This document shows positions 1-12,957 of a DNA stretch of 64,000 nucleotides, in pieces. Source of the stretch: Chinchilla lanigera (taxonomy: Eukaryota > Chordata > Mammalia > Rodentia > Chinchillidae); the NCBI RefSeq assembly GCF_000276665.1, contig NW_004955484.1:9346532-9410531 (forward strand). Reading direction: 5' to 3'. Under the pieces are notes generated by a model, which was not told the origin of the DNA, searched no databases, and was given only the letters and a program-made list of their open reading frames with translations. Numbering within the stretch: the stretch's first letter is position 1; each line of letters starts with the position of its first letter. Position numbers and translations under genes: made by a program.

Positions 1-220
1 TTTAAAGATGAATCCCCTGATACTCAGAAGTTAATACTATGTCCAAAGTCACAGAGTCAGCAGGATTGCTTGACTTTGAAGTTCCCTCCCATGAACTGGC
101 AGCTACTGCTGGACTTCCTCCCCCTTATCAAGCATTTCCAGTCCCTTAGACCTTCGCTGGGCTCCTAGGAGACACATTATCTGAGGGGGGCATGGGGTGA
201 TGGAGGGGGCAGGTACCCAC

Positions 221-3200
221 CCTTGTTGTGAACAGCTTGCCTCCAGAGCAGGCGGGAAATGTCAGTTGTCCAGGCCTGCTTGGTGTCCAAGCTGGAGGCC
301 TGTAGCACAAAGGTATCCCTGGCCTTGCGCCGGCGGAACCAGATCTCAAAGCGCAGTTTGCTATCCCCACAGCACTCAGTGAGGCCAAGGTCTGCCATCT
401 GTGTGGCCAGAAGACAGGAGGCTGGTAAGGCTTGGGCAGGAGCCAGTGGGGAGGGGACAGCGTCAGATGGGCCTACCTTGAAGGAGCGCTTGTAGGTAAA
501 TGTGTCAACACCTGTGGACCCACGGCGAGGCTTGCTGAAAAGCAACAGCTCCTCAAAGAGGAAAACCCGGCGCAGGGACTTGTGGCGCCCAGCACGCACC
601 ATGAACTCATCCTGTCGCACCAGCTGCCCCTGCTCCTTGAGATTAACCTGCAAAGTTGCGATCTTGTGGGTGCCCAGCCCTCCTGCTCTCTTCTTCCACA
701 CCCACAGCACCTGCCCACCATGACCTGGGTGACTCACATCACAGCCCTGGATGGCATCCATGGCGAGCAGATCATTGCCATGTCGCAACTGGAAGTGTAC
801 AAGGCTCTGGGCTGCCTGCAAGGCATTCAGCTCTTGCACAGGGCCCCCACAGGCCCGCACCAGCTCCTGCAGCAGCAGTGCATACTTGCTCATGCGCTGA
901 ATGGGCTTTAACAGATAGGAGGCCAAGTCCAGTTGGTCTCCTAGTGCTTGCTGCTTGTCCTGTCAGGAGCAGGGGAGACCACCGAGTGATTTCAGGATGT
1001 ACCGCACATCCCCCTACTCCTCCTGCATATCTTGGGCTTTCCTACCTTGAAGAAGGCGTGACCATAGCTGGTCATCAAGGCATCAGAACGAGGTTTATTC
1101 TTGCTGTAGAGTGCATACATCCCAAACTGCACCCTCTGCAAGGACACAGAGCTCAACCAAGGTGTGAAGGACCCAACTCCCAAAGGCTGTCCCCTTCCTA
1201 GCCCAACCATTCTCTCAGCTTGAGAGGACCAAAATGCCAAAAGGCAACTTTCAGGGAGCTCTTCCCAGATCCTGCTTTGAATGAAGGGTGATTAGCAAGA
1301 ATAGACACTGTGTAGAGAGGGCGTGCTAAGGCCCTCTGAAGAGGAAGTCCTCTTTCCCTCAGACTGGGCCTCTGCATTTAGCTCTGCCCCTCCCATGGCT
1401 CTGAGACCATCTCTCTGTTCTCAGATCCCTCAGACTCTTGCTTGCTCACCAGTCTCAGCCATGCTTACCTTGATTACCAGGTTTCTTTCCTGCCACAGGC
1501 TTTGCACTTATTCTTTCTTGGGGTGGAGCTCTCTTACTCTGGCTCCTCCCTGGGTCAGTTCAAACATCTGCTGCTCAGAGACCATCTCTCACTGCTCTAA
1601 AGTGGGAAATCTGTGTGATCTGTAACCCACAGATACCTGTCATGGTTATTTTCCTCCTAGCCCCAACTATAATCTGGAATTATCTTTTTCTCTTGTAAGT
1701 GTCCTCTACTGAACTAAAACATTCTGAGATGCAGTGACCTTGTGGGTCTCACTCATAGCTGTACCCATCAGCCCGCCTAGTACCAAGCATGTGCCCAACA
1801 GCTCTTTGGGGAGTGTGGCAGAATCAGCTGGGGCTGTGTGACCAGTGAAGCTTACATGACGCAGGAAGGCATAGGCTACTCGAGGTGGGTGTCGGGTGCA
1901 AGCCTCCAGCTCACGCAGGAAGAAATGGCAGTGAAAGTCCCGCAGCTTCTCCAGGTTGCCAAAGAGGTGGGCACGCTGGCCTCGGAGGCCCTGGGGCACA
2001 TCAGGGCGATCCAGCTCAGGGAAGTAGTTCTCCATGGTATAGTCAAGGGCCCGGACATACTCTCGCTCTGTGGCCACCATCTCTGCCAGGACCAGCTGTA
2101 GCCTACCGGGTAGGTGGAATCAGGACCCAAGTCATCTACCCTCCACTGTCTTCCCTGCTCTGCCCATTGTCTGTACCTGTTGGGGCTTCTGAAGTCAGAG
2201 CTGCCTGGTGGAGGCATAGTAGTTGTGAATAACCTGGGCTGGGGACCTCCTCCAGCCTCTGGTCCATGGCAGGCAGCAACGATGGTGGCGTGGTGGTAGT
2301 GCTTGACGCGCTCACTGAGACTCTGCCCCAGATTCTGGTCAAAGCTGTAAGACTTCCTCAGGGGAGGGGTGGCAGCTGGAGCAGGGACCCGGCTCATGCA
2401 TAGGGTAGCTGTGCTACCTGGCAGTGCTGGCTTCAACGCAGCCTCTAGCTTCTGGTCCAGGGCCAGCCAGGTGTCCTGGCACTGTGCCCAGGCCCAGCGG
2501 CATTCCTGGCGAATGCCCTCTGAACCTAGACCTGTGGCTAGAGCCCACATTTTTCGGAAGTGAGCAGGAGGCAAGTCAGGGTGCCTGGTCCAGTGCAGCT
2601 GCAGCTGCTGCAGCACAACCCGTGGATGCTCCTGCTCCAGCTCTGCCAGGACCCGCTGCCCTGCCTCAGCCCACGTTGAAGCCTGCAACATGGAGGCCAG
2701 GCAGGCATGAGAGGGGAACCTCACCAAGTCCAACACACCTTCTACTCTATCAGCCCCCTGGCTCCCTAACAGGCTGGCCCCAGGCCATGTCCCCTGAGGC
2801 TGGATTTTTGGGTCAAACTAAGATAAGGGAAGAGAAGAGGCAGGATAAACAGGAAGATCGGATGCTGCTATGGTGTTTTAACAGCTGTTGCTTTGACCCC
2901 ATAACCACAAAGTGAGGGACAGGACCCCTTACCCACCTGCTTGAAAAACTGAAACAGCTTCTCAGCATCTGTGAGACGCTGGCGCCGCTGAGCCAAAGCC
3001 CTAGAGAATTCTGTCAGCTGAGCCCGCAGGGCCAGAAACCGTGTCCCAGGGGCACCCAGGTCAGCTGCCTCCCAGCTAGCCAGTGACTGCAGAAACTTCT
3101 CTCCTTGCTTGATCTGTTCCTACAGAGACAGACTGGGCTCAGCTAGACCAGGCCTGGTGGTCTGGGCCCAAACTCAGATCTTTTCCACTGATATCTACAT

Positions 3201-6200
3201 GTCATCAAGTCTCTCCCAAATACAAGGCCTTCCCACCACCCACCGAACCTCTACTTCCCCCCTTACTTTCCTTTCAGAAGCATTCAGCCTTCTCTCTCCT
3301 GGACTGATTCCTCCCTACTCTCCTGATTCTCCTTGTCCTTCCCAGCGGTTCCTCCTCCCATTCCCCTCTCTGAAGACTAGTGCACTCTTTCCCCTAGGCA
3401 ATCTTGCATGAGAACCCCTGCCCTAACACCATCCACACACACAGCCACCAAGTGCCCTCTCCAGCCAGACTCGTTCTCTGAGTTCCAGACCCACGGGCCC
3501 TTTTTTCCCTCCATGCCAGCCATCTCAAAAGCACACCTAAGACTGGCCTTGTGAAAGACCCTGCCCATCAAGTCCTCATCCCCCGACGCCTCTCTGAGAA
3601 CAGCATCCATTCATCCTTACAACTGCCCTCTCCCTTTCTCTCCCATATGGATGTACCATCAAGTCCTACAAACTTTCAAATCCGTCTCCCTGCACCTATC
3701 CTGGCCAAAGAAAGCACTACAGTCAACTCTCCATACCTATGCATTCCACATCCAAGGATTCAACTAACTTTGCATTGAAAATATCTGGGAAAAAGATCTA
3801 AAAACATCATATCACAGTGATATATGTGCACCTATGTTCATAGCAGCACAATTTGTAATTGCTAAAATGTGGAAGCAACCCAAATGTCCATCCACCGAGG
3901 ATTGGATAAGAAAATTATGGTACTTTTATATAATGGAATATTACTCAGCTGTAAAGAAAGATAAACTCGAGGCCTTTATATTTAAATGGTCACAACTAGA
4001 GACCATACTCATAAGTGAAATAAATCAAACATACATGTGCAAGCACCGCATTGTGTCACTAGTGTAAAACTTGAAAGAGTTAATTTAAACTCGGAAGTAT
4101 GATAGACACTGTGAAATGATAGGAAACCACCGAAGAGTAAAGGGCTTCTGGGATGTGGGAAAAGAGAAGGAAACGAAGGAGAAATTTTGTATGTATGTAT
4201 ATACAGGATAGATAACATGGTTGTTCTTCTATCTGCTGTTTCTATGCTGAAAGAAACTGTCAATGAGTCTTTGGTTGACCAGTATTGCATGTCTATATCT
4301 GTTTTCATGAGAAGCCACTTTGAAGATATCAATATGTAATACAACCACCATTGTTAATTCCCTACCACTTTGTTTGTAACTCTGTATTGTCTGTATTGTG
4401 CTTGTGATATGTTGTAAAATGTTGTATGTCTGTTAATGTTTCCCTCCTTTTATCTTTAAAATTAAAAAAAAAAAAAGAAAGAAAATATCTGGGAAAAAGT
4501 TGCGTTTGTCCTAAATATGTTCAGACTTTTTCTTGTCGTTATTCCCTAAACAACATTAACAATTACTTACATAGCATCCATACTGTATCAAGTATTATAT
4601 TAATCCAGAGATGATTTGAAGTATATGGAAGAATATTGTGTAGGTCATATGCAAATATTATACACAGATTTAGGCAACCAAGACAGGTCTTGGGACCAAT
4701 CTCCCACAGACACTTAGGGGCAAATGTATTTCCCTCCTGGACTGGGTTGCAATTGCCGACTCTTCACATCCACCCTTCAAGTAATTACTCAGAAACAAAG
4801 ATCATCCTACAATGGGAATCTGATTATGCAACCATTTTGCTTCAACCTTTCACTGCTATAGGGCACAATAATCTGGCTACTAATCAGTCTCCTGGTCTCA
4901 TCTCACCTCATCTCTGCCCACTCTTAGTTTTCTGTTCCACATTTCAACCTCACCAACTTTGTTGTTCCTCAGGCACATCATACTTCCTCCTGTCAGGAGA
5001 CCTTTGAATATGCTGTTCTGCAGCTTAGAATGTCCCTCTGGCCCCAGTCCTCTTCTGCCTGATTGACCCTAACTTATTTCTTCAGCTCTCAGCTTGAAAG
5101 CCACCCAAAACAAGCTTGCATGATGCCTCTGCTGGGTCAGTTTTTCACATTCACTCATCTTCTCTGCCTGACAGTAAATTTCAAGGCAGCAAGGCATTAA
5201 ATTTTCCTTCACTCTCCTGTATCATAGTCCCTGCCAAACTGCCCCAATATCTTTAGAGTGAACAAATGACTAAACTTACCTGAGCAACCTGGTCCAACTC
5301 CCGAAAAGGGCCTTGGGCCTGGAGCAGCATGTCCAGAGAGGGCTCCCCTGGCTCCTCCAGAGCTGGCCAGCCCACCTGCTGCAGCCACACTTCAATCTGA
5401 TGAACACAATCGGGAAAAGGTGAGCAGGGCTTCTGTGCGTTTGGATTACACTGGAGATCAAGGCCAGGGTCTGCTCTGAACAAGTAGTTCCCACCTGGTG
5501 CAGCCTTCCCTCTTGGGCCTCCAGTTCCTGGAATAATTCTAGTGCTTGTACTCGCTGGTTGCTCTGTTGGGTCAGCTGGTGTAGTAGTCCATCCACACGG
5601 CCATACAGCTCATCAGCCTTGTCCACTGCTAGCCTGATGCAGGTTACACAATCTTACCTTGGTCCACTCTACCCTGTCCTGGGATCCATAATCCTGGCTG
5701 GTTCTGAACCAGCCAGTTGAGTCCTTGGCACACATGTGGTGGGCTGAGCTGGAGAAAGATCTGGGAATTGGGCTTGTACCTACCTGTAGTCTGGGCTCAG
5801 GGTAATCTCTGGGACCTCCTGCTTCAGCCACACCATCTCCAAGCCCCCTTGGCATTGTATCCATGCCAGCTGTGGTGAGTCTAGCACCCGTTGCATCAGG
5901 ACCTGTACCTGCTGTAGAAGCTGGCCAACTTCCTAAGATTGAGAGCAAAAAAGAGTGGTGGACATGGGAGAGAAAGACAGTCAGGGAGCATTCATGGAGG
6001 TGTTGGAAGGGGACACTCACCCCAGACTCCGTGGGCTGAGGCACAACCTTTACATTCTCGATGGCCACCTGAAGCATGGTACAAACCACCTGGCAGTTCT
6101 GCAGTAACACTTCCAGGCGCTGTAAACGGGGGTAGGTATAACCAGTGTGGTCTCAGGCCTCCTGAGTTCCACGCCCCTGCAGCCAGTTTTGCCCTGCTCA

Positions 6201-7701
6201 AGCCAACCCAGGAGAGGCTCCACTGCAGGCCCAAGCTGCCTGTATAACCTCGCCACAGGTCCTATCGGGTGCACTGACCATCCGGAATTCCAGCCAAGCC
6301 TGGTGGCAGTAAGGTAGGCATCCTCCTAGTGAAGTGGGCAACCCTGCAGTGGGGATGTGGGTCACCAAGCTCTGATGAGAGGGCAGGTGCTCAAGCTGCA
6401 AGAGAAGAAGGTGTTGTGACCCAGGTCTGAATAGAGAAGGACCCAACTCCACTCCTAGCCAACTTGGTACAGTACCTGCAGCCCCAAAGGCACCTCATCT
6501 GGTATCTTTCCCACCAGCAGCACCTGGTGCACGGATCCTGGGGCTGCTTCCTGCAAGGAATCATAGCTCAGCTCTGCCTCTAGCTCTACACAAAAGGAGT
6601 GGAGGAGAGCTATGATCCTGTACTCACCTGTAGTTGGCTGAGCCCCCACAAGAGTGAAGACCTCGGGGAACAAATGCGGGCATCAACTAGTATGGTCAGT
6701 CCCAGGGCCTGTATTTCGGGCCTAAAGGGGTACGCTTCAGATCATTATGCTTTCCAGGTCCTGACACCTCCTGGCTTAGGCTCATTCCCCCAACTTCCTC
6801 CCTCAAACCTGGTGATGCCTCGAAGGTAGAGAAGGAGGCAGATAAGTTCACGGCTGCTGCACTTGGGGTGAAGCCAGGCTGGGTTGTGAGCACACAGAAG
6901 CAGTACTGCTCGGCCTTCTGCATCACGGGTCCCTGTGGGAAGGAGGCAGTGAACACCTGTCCAGTTGGGCCACCCCATCTCCATAGCTTCTGCCCTCTCA
7001 ACTACCTGGCAAAGAAGCCATGCCACTGGCCAGCAGCTCCCAGGGAAGGTCTTGGGCTAGGAAGCAGTCAGCAGGCTTAGGTAGACTAGATCTGTGGGAG
7101 TCTTGGAAAGAGAAACGGCAGGGGTCTGCACTACCCAGAGACCTCTTCACGGACCAGGGTTTCAACTGAGTAGAGTGAGAGATCTCCCCATGTTGCAACA
7201 CCCATCTTTAGTATCCCCGTTCCCTTCCCTAGACCAGCCTCCCTTACCTGCCTCTGGCAAATTTGGTGATGACTCTGATAAAGGGTTTCCAACGTCCACA
7301 AGGTTGTTGTCCAAAGCCCCAGGGCCCAAGCCAGCTGGCAACGTCCCACCTAGACCTGGGTTTCCTACCAAGTCTTCCCCTGGGCTGAGGTAAGGGGTCA
7401 GGGGGCACGGGAGGTTGTGTACTACGGAGGGGAGTGGCTCCTCTGGCGGGACTGAAGAGCCGCCTAAAGTGCTCCTCTGGCCATCCCCTGACCCATCTGC
7501 AGCTCTCTGTTGTGGAGACAATTGTAGCTCCCTGGACAAGGGGCTGCCCTGTAGTCTCGGGGGACTGGGGTCCTTAACCTGCTCCTGGGGAGTTGGATCC
7601 TCCTCCCAGGCATCCTTGAAACTGCATACAGCAAACCTCCAGTCGGTGGCATGGCTCTGAGAGTCTGGGGGCTCATCCCCAACCTCCTGGGGCCCTTCCA
7701 T
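221..7701 (-). CDS. PLEKHG4: PLEKHG4 (puratrophin-1), Rho guanine nucleotide exchange factor, 3' end outside window
   Basis: Dbl-family exchange factor that loads GTP on Rho-family GTPases (family knowledge). Coding exons read on the minus strand, first to last: 7248-7701, 7006-7101, 6809-6932, 6628-6721, 6476-6550, 6279-6395, 6021-6119, 5784-5932, 5495-5633, 5280-5396, 2937-3119, 2177-2682, 1856-2102, 1046-1135, 738-959, 477-647, 221-398. All have GT-AG borders and consistent phase, giving about 1020 codons before the left edge. The start at 7701 begins MEGPQEVGDEPPDSQ, followed by HATDWRFAVCSF, as in human puratrophin-1. Residues ~155-330 cover the Sec14-like region (PKPADC, AVLLLCAH); ~330-650 the spectrin-like helical part; the DH domain runs from VLAEMVATEREYVRAL (~residue 720) through SYLLKPIQRM to ~905; the PH domain follows (VNLKEQGQLVRQDEF to the end of exon 221-398). 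No frameshift or stop was seen. The final exons are missing because of the window border. Confidence 0.95.
3120..5279 (-). other. Largest visible PLEKHG4 intron
   Basis: Intron between the exons 5280-5396 and 2937-3119. It holds a 5'-truncated L1 copy (3796-4480) and otherwise anonymous AT-rich sequence; no other exon was seen. Confidence 0.8.
3796..4480 (+). mobile_element. 5'-truncated L1 LINE, 3' end with poly-A tail and 19-bp target-site duplication
   Basis: Reading plus, 3834-4067 encodes the C-terminal end of an L1 ORF2-like protein (FIAAQFVIAKMWKQP, then YYSAVKKDKLEAF), followed by a 3' UTR-like stretch and an A-rich tail ending at 4480. A perfect 19-bp direct repeat (GAAAATATCTGGGAAAAAG) flanks it at 3777-3795 and 4481-4499, the mark of target-primed reverse transcription. 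Dead copy: only the last part of ORF2 remains. Confidence 0.9.
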
Positions 7702-7879
7702 CACTCCCTGATAAGGGTGGGCCTGCCCCGGACACGTGGGAGAGTGGCTGGGCCTTGGTGTGAAGGGAGGCCCCAGTTCATCCAGGAACTGGATTGCAGA
7801 CGGTCGGGCAAGACTCCAAGGGCAATACGAAGTGGGTGCCAAGCCAAAGGAAGCGCAGAAGCTACCGCAGTTCAACCCT

Positions 7880-8500
7880 AGGGAGAGGGAAAAACGCCAA
7901 GGGTCTCCCTTCCGCCTGGGTCCTCGTCGCGCTCCCGTGAGCCTTTGCCCGAGCGTCCCCCCTCCTCGGACCCGGCCTTGCCAGGCTTCCCAGGCCTGCC
8001 CTTGGGGCTGCCTCGCGTCCGCGGTCACGCTGGGGCAGCCAGGCCCTGGCCTCGGCGCGGTCCGGCACGCGCCTCCCCCGCCCTCCGCTCGCACTCACGC
8101 CCCCAGAACAGGAGCCCTGGAAACGACTGAGCCCCGACGGCGGCTGCTCCGCGACCGCCTGGCGTCCGAGGGCGCCCCCTCCTGGCCGCTGGAGGAGGGA
8201 AGGGCCGCCGGGTACGCAGCGCCGCGTCGCCCCCTGGGGCCGAAGGACAGAGCCACAGGGCGGCCCGCAGGTCCAAAAACAGACGGCCGGGCAGCCCCGC
8301 AGCGTCTAGGCGCGGGCCTACGCCCTCGGGCCGGGCAGCTCCCCACCCCAGCGCCCCGCGCACCTGGCTCCGCACACACACCCCGGCGTCTCGGTGCGCG
8401 GGGTCGACGCTGCGCCGAACGGCCGTTCCTGGGGGCCGGGCGCCGGAAGTGGTGCCGCGAGGGCGAGTGAGCGGCGGGGACCCCGGGCGGACCTTTCAGC
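7880..8500 (-). promoter_or_regulatory. CpG-rich PLEKHG4 promoter region with probable non-coding first exon
   Basis: The segment is strongly GC- and CpG-rich compared with both flanks. On the minus strand a strong splice donor (GGGGGC then GTGAGTGCGAG) ends a candidate untranslated exon at 8099. The start codon at 7701 lies in the next exon, whose acceptor I could not fix with confidence. Transcription start not resolvable. Confidence 0.6.
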
Positions 8501-9031
8501 CCAGCTCCCTCAGCAGGAGGATTTCTTGTTCCTCACACAAAGAAGGCAAGTATGGGCCCAGGGTTTCGGGAAGCCCCTAGAAAGAGACTCCCTAAGCCTA
8601 GAGCAGCTGCTTGGAGCAAGTCCGGACTATCAGCATGGAGGCTGGGCCCCCTACGGCCCCCTGCAACGGCCCCCTCCAGGTGTTTAAGCTTACGCATCTA
8701 GAGACCGACTGCACAGGGTGTGGCTGCACAGCGGTGGAGCTCCTACCTGGTATGTGGAAGGCCCCGGGGTTGATTCCCAGCATAGCAAAACAAACTGTGT
8801 CGTGGAGATCTAGAGACTGGTCCTATGATCCCATGACAATACGGGATCCCGTGATGGGGTAGATGATGCTTCTGGGCTGAAGCTGAAGGGGCAGTGAGGC
8901 CTCCGACCCTACACTCCCTTGGGCCCCCTGGCATCTTTCCCCCCACCAGAAAAGTCCAGCTAAGCAAGATGATGCTGAAGTTGAGATCTTGGAGGCAGAG
9001 AGACTAGGCCCAGCCTGGCTTCTCTACTCAC

Positions 9032-9084
9032 CTGGTACAAGACCTCCAGGGACTCCTCTTCTCTTTGCACCTCAGCCTTCTCAC
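9032..9084 (-). other. Exon-like 53-nt segment, possible alternative 5' exon of PLEKHG4
   Basis: On the minus strand a good acceptor (TTGTTTTACAG) precedes 9084 and a good donor (CAG then GTGAGTAG) follows 9032. The segment between is open in one frame and reads EVQREEESLEVLYQ. It lies about 1 kb upstream of the PLEKHG4 CpG island on the same strand. Inference only; no homology is recalled. Confidence 0.35.
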
Positions 9085-10089
9085 CTGTAAAACAAGAAAC
9101 TCATTCTTTTTTTTTGGGAATGCCTGGAGGACTAGGGAAGACCCCATATGTCGAGTGCCTGCTCACCGCTAGTAGCTCTGGGGCTCTGTGCATGCCTGCC
9201 CCTGCCCCTTCATTTTCATCCTCAGTGAGAGGATACTGAACTGATGAAAATCACTTGGATAACTGTGAGATCACTTCCAGCTCTGAGATCTGGGGTCTCT
9301 TTGGGATATGTGGACCTGCCCTGACACTCCTCAGAATTTGTGGAAAGATTATGGGAAGGTTGGCAATGTTGAAAAAAAAAAAAAAAAAGCACCAAGCTCC
9401 ACACCATGTCTAGGCCCTGGCAGAATACCCAGACCCTTGACCCCTGGGAGGGGAGAACAGTGGGGTAATTGCCTTCCTTGGCTCTAGGGCAAGTGCCTCC
9501 TTCATTAACCTGGGCATCAGCAGGCACAGTGGAAAGAACAGCAAGCCCACCTACCCATCCAGGCACCCACAGTACAGACTACCAGGCAGATAATAGAGAA
9601 GGAACAAGGAAGAGCTGGCCTTGGCTTGTCCTGCTGCAGCCCCAGCCCCCAGCCAGACCTCTTTCCCCTCCCTGCTCTAGCCTCAGTGAGCATCAGATCC
9701 AACCTTGGTGCCCTCCCTGCTGTGTCCCAGGGCCGCCCCCGCTGACTCACTGCCTCCTGTTCCCTCCCTCCCCCTCTCTTGCCCACTTCCACTCACCAAC
9801 CCTCCCCCCCCAGGAGCCCTCATAGCTGGGGGCGGACCTGCTGGCAAGCATACATAACATCCCAGTGCCAGAGGCAAAGATGAAGCTCAAGCCACAGGCC
9901 CTAGCTAACCCTGGCACAGCAGGCAGAGTCAGAGGAGGTGCAGACATGCTGAGATAGAGGCAGAGCTGGCCCCTGGCTTCGCCACTCCACATAGAATGTG
10001 CATTGTAAGCAGACTGGATGTATGTGTCCACTTCTGTACTTTAGCACTGGGCCTGGCACAGAACAGATGTTTAGAGGTGCCTGAAACTA

Positions 10090-10090
<1 letters not shown>

Positions 10091-10134
<44 letters not shown>
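10091..10134. repeat. (CA)n microsatellite
   Basis: Uninterrupted AC dinucleotide run of about 22 units, followed by a few ACGC variants. Confidence 0.97.
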
Positions 10135-10138
<4 letters not shown>

Positions 10139-11689
10139 GCACACCCGGCTTCCCATCTGTGAGTCACATGGAAACCGGAGTCATAGGTAGAGACAGATTC
10201 AGAGGCTCAGCCTGAAAGGCTGACAGAAGATGCAGAGAACTGCAGGATGCATAGCCCCAGGATGGCAAAGGCACAGACAGAAGCAAGGATAGACTGAGGC
10301 CGCGTGGGAAACATTGGGGGAGGGGCAGGGCCTGAAGCCAGTCTGGAGCGGCTGACCACAGCAGGCTCTGAGGGCTGAGCTTGCAGGACTCAGCAGTGAC
10401 TCATGGAGTCCATCTCTGTGGCTCCACTGGCAGCAGAATCTCCTCAGAGCAGCCTTTTCCACTGAGATCATAAAATGTAGATGGGCCTCCCTCCCCTGCC
10501 CCTTGCCCAACCCTCATTCAGCCTGCCATTCCTTGTCAGTAGGAATCAGTCAAAAAATAAAATGTGAGCTCTGGACATCAGTGGGCATAATGATGGGAAA
10601 CCCACAATCCCTTCCCTCACTCCACGCCAAACCTTGCACACCCTTCTTCAGTACTGCTCCAAACAGTGCAGGCAGCAGATACCCCAAACCTTCTAGACCT
10701 TTCTCACCTTTGGCCTTGGTATGGTATTCATAGCCATCCAGAGGAATCGAAGCCTTTCTGCCCGTCTCCCACACTGGCCTGGGAAATAAATCTGATTACT
10801 AGACTTGTATCCTCTACCTGGAAGATTCTCACCCACTTTGATCAAAATCCTCCCTTCAAAGTCTGGATATAGCACCTCCTTCTCCTGAAAGCCCAACCAG
10901 CCACCTTCTCTCAGCTCAGGCATCATCGAAGGCTAGTACAGCTGTCTTGTCCAGTGAGCTGGTTACCTGTGAACTTGACTTGCTCTCTTGCAGAGCAGAC
11001 AACTGTCTGCCTCCCTAGGCATCCACCCTCTGCTGTGCTTGCCTGCTTTCTGGGCCTCCATAGACCTGCTGAATCAACCTTTGGGGTAGGCCCAGGAATC
11101 TGCATGTTTGACAAGCTCTCCAGTGATTCTGACATTAAAATCTGGGAACAGCTGCCCATTTCCCCAGCACCAGCCTGTTTGTGTTCCCTGGGCTGCTGGC
11201 GCAGCTTCCCTAAAGGCCTTTCATCTCTAGGCTTTTTTTCTACTAATCTACCCTCCACCTGGGCTTCCATACAGGTCCCACTTGAAGCCACCTCCCACAC
11301 GCACACTTCTCCTGGAAGCCCACCCAGATTTCCTCAAGGCTCCGTAGCGCTTTCCACCAGGGGTTTGCAGTATAAAATAGGTCATCACAGACACTTATGA
11401 TCCCTTACCATGGGTCAGACCTGGGCCAAATTCCTCCCTGGCTTGTTTTTCCTTTTTTTCCTACCCCTCTTTCAGTACTGCTAGTACTGGGAATTGAATC
11501 CAGGGCATTTGCCCTAATTTATATCCCCAGCCACCTGCCTTTTTTCCTGAGACAAAAATCTAAGTTGTCCAGTTTGGGCTTAAATTTCCCATCCTCCTGC
11601 CTCAGCCTCCCAGAGTGCTGTGATTACAAGTATGTACCTCCATGCCCAGCTTCCCATCTGTTTCATCATTTAACCCTGGCAGCAACATT

Positions 11690-11795
11690 ATGAACTAAGT
11701 ATATTGTTTTAGAGATGAGGAAACTGAGGCTCAGAGAGATTATATAATACATTCAAGATGACATAGCTGGACAGCTAGGACTGATTCCAAGTCAT
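11690..11795 (+). mobile_element. MIR SINE fragment
   Basis: Contains the MIR core-like string GATGAGGAAACTGAGGCTCA followed by a degenerate gtcac-type block. Old, diverged copy. Confidence 0.7.
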
Positions 11796-12072
11796 CAACT
11801 GTTAGTTAACTACTGGGCCTTATCACTGCTAGCTGTAATTGACTTGAAAGCTAAGTCACGGTTCATTCTGTTCACATTTTCCCCATGTATATCATAGAAA
11901 ACGTAAATGTTAGTTACCAAGTCTGCAACCTCTGAAATGTATTGAGTTCCCTGATCCATAGACACAGAAAGTGAACTGACTGGTGATTTCCTAGGACTGG
12001 GAAGGACAGGGGTCAGGAGTGCTTTCTTTGGGATACACGGTTTCTTTGGGGAGTGATGAAAATGTTCTATAG

Positions 12073-12169
12073 GGCTGGGGATTTAGCTCAGCGGCACAGC
12101 ACCTGCCTGGCAAGTGCAAGGTCGTGAGTTCGATTCCTGGTTTTGGAAAAAAAAAACAAAAAAAAAGAA
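12073..12169 (+). mobile_element. Young ID-type tRNA-derived SINE with intact 15-bp duplication
   Basis: Starts GGCTGGGGATTTAGCTCAG (box A-like), has GTGAGTTCGATTCC (box B-like) and an A-rich tail. The 15-bp direct repeat GAAAATGTTCTATAG flanks it exactly at 12058-12072 and 12170-12184. Confidence 0.92.
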
Positions 12170-12951
12170 GAAAATGTTCTATAGAGTGTGGTAATAATTG
12201 CATACCTCTGTGAACATATTAAAAACACTGAAGTCCACATTATTCTTGTTTTAAAATAGGGTCCAGGTTAGCCTAGAACTCACAGCAAACCTCCTGCCTC
12301 AGCCTCCCAAGTGTTGAGATTATAGGTGTGAGGCACTGCACCCAGCTTGCAGTGTACATTTTATTTTATTTTATTTTGCAGTGTACATTTTAAATGGGTG
12401 AATTCTTATGGTATATGCATTTTATTTACCTCAATAAAGATGCCTTTTAAAAGAATAGAAAACAATGGGAATTAGATTTGGGGACTCCTCTTATCTAGGG
12501 ATTTCTGGACCCCACACCACCTCAATTTGTATCATAAACACTTTAGGGTAATCAACTGCCTTGAGATTGCCTTCCCACTTGCCATGTGCAGCAGGATACT
12601 TGTGTTCATTTATGCCACACCTGGCTCCAGGCTTTCCAGGAGTGCTTTTGTTGGTGCAGGTGTAGGGCATCTTGAGCAGCTGCAGCTTTGGGCACCTTGG
12701 CCCTAACCTCTGGAGTTGTTCTCCTTGCCAGCCTTTCCTGTTTTGTAGATTCTGTAACCCCAGCCCATTTAGTGTCACTTTAGTCCTCCTAGAGGAGATG
12801 TGAGGAGGACCAGAGACTAACAGCCCTGCCCAGGGTCTTCCCTCTGTTCTCTACCCCAGGGGCCCTGGGGCAGGCATCCAGATCCCCTGTTCCCCATATC
12901 CCTAGAACTCTCAGACACATGGACAAAACACCTCTATCCATCTGAGAGATG

Positions 12952-12957
12952 TTTAAT
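12952..12957 (-). terminator. SLC9A5 polyadenylation signal (ATTAAA)
   Basis: TTTAAT on the plus strand reads ATTAAA on the minus strand, about 900 nt downstream of the SLC9A5 stop codon at 13855. Poly-A addition would be expected near 12935. ATTAAA is the commonest variant signal. No better signal was seen between here and the stop. Confidence 0.6.

Larger units (their letters stand above)
8500..12935. other. Intergenic region between PLEKHG4 and SLC9A5
   Basis: Separates the head of PLEKHG4 from the tail of SLC9A5. It contains an eroded ID-type SINE near 8.72-8.80 kb, an exon-like segment at 9032-9084, a (CA)n tract, a B1/ID mosaic near 11.45-11.66 kb, a MIR near 11.7-11.8 kb, a young ID SINE at 12073-12169 and a B1 fragment at 12.24-12.35 kb. 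No protein-coding gene was recognised. Confidence 0.6.

Noticed and set aside
3834..4067. 77-aa open frame as a gene
   Set aside because: It is the decayed end of L1 ORF2 inside a truncated LINE.
7090..7100. CCCACAG as acceptor of PLEKHG4's second listed coding-exon junction
   Set aside because: Breaks frame; the CCAAG acceptor giving an exon edge at 7101 keeps it and matches the orthologue length.
7736..8470. 244-aa plus-strand open frame over the PLEKHG4 CpG island
   Set aside because: Low-complexity Arg/Pro/Ala protein typical of CpG-island shadows.
12491..12778. 95-aa minus-strand open frame, possible processed pseudogene
   Set aside because: No family recognised, no A-tail or flanking duplication seen; treated as chance.
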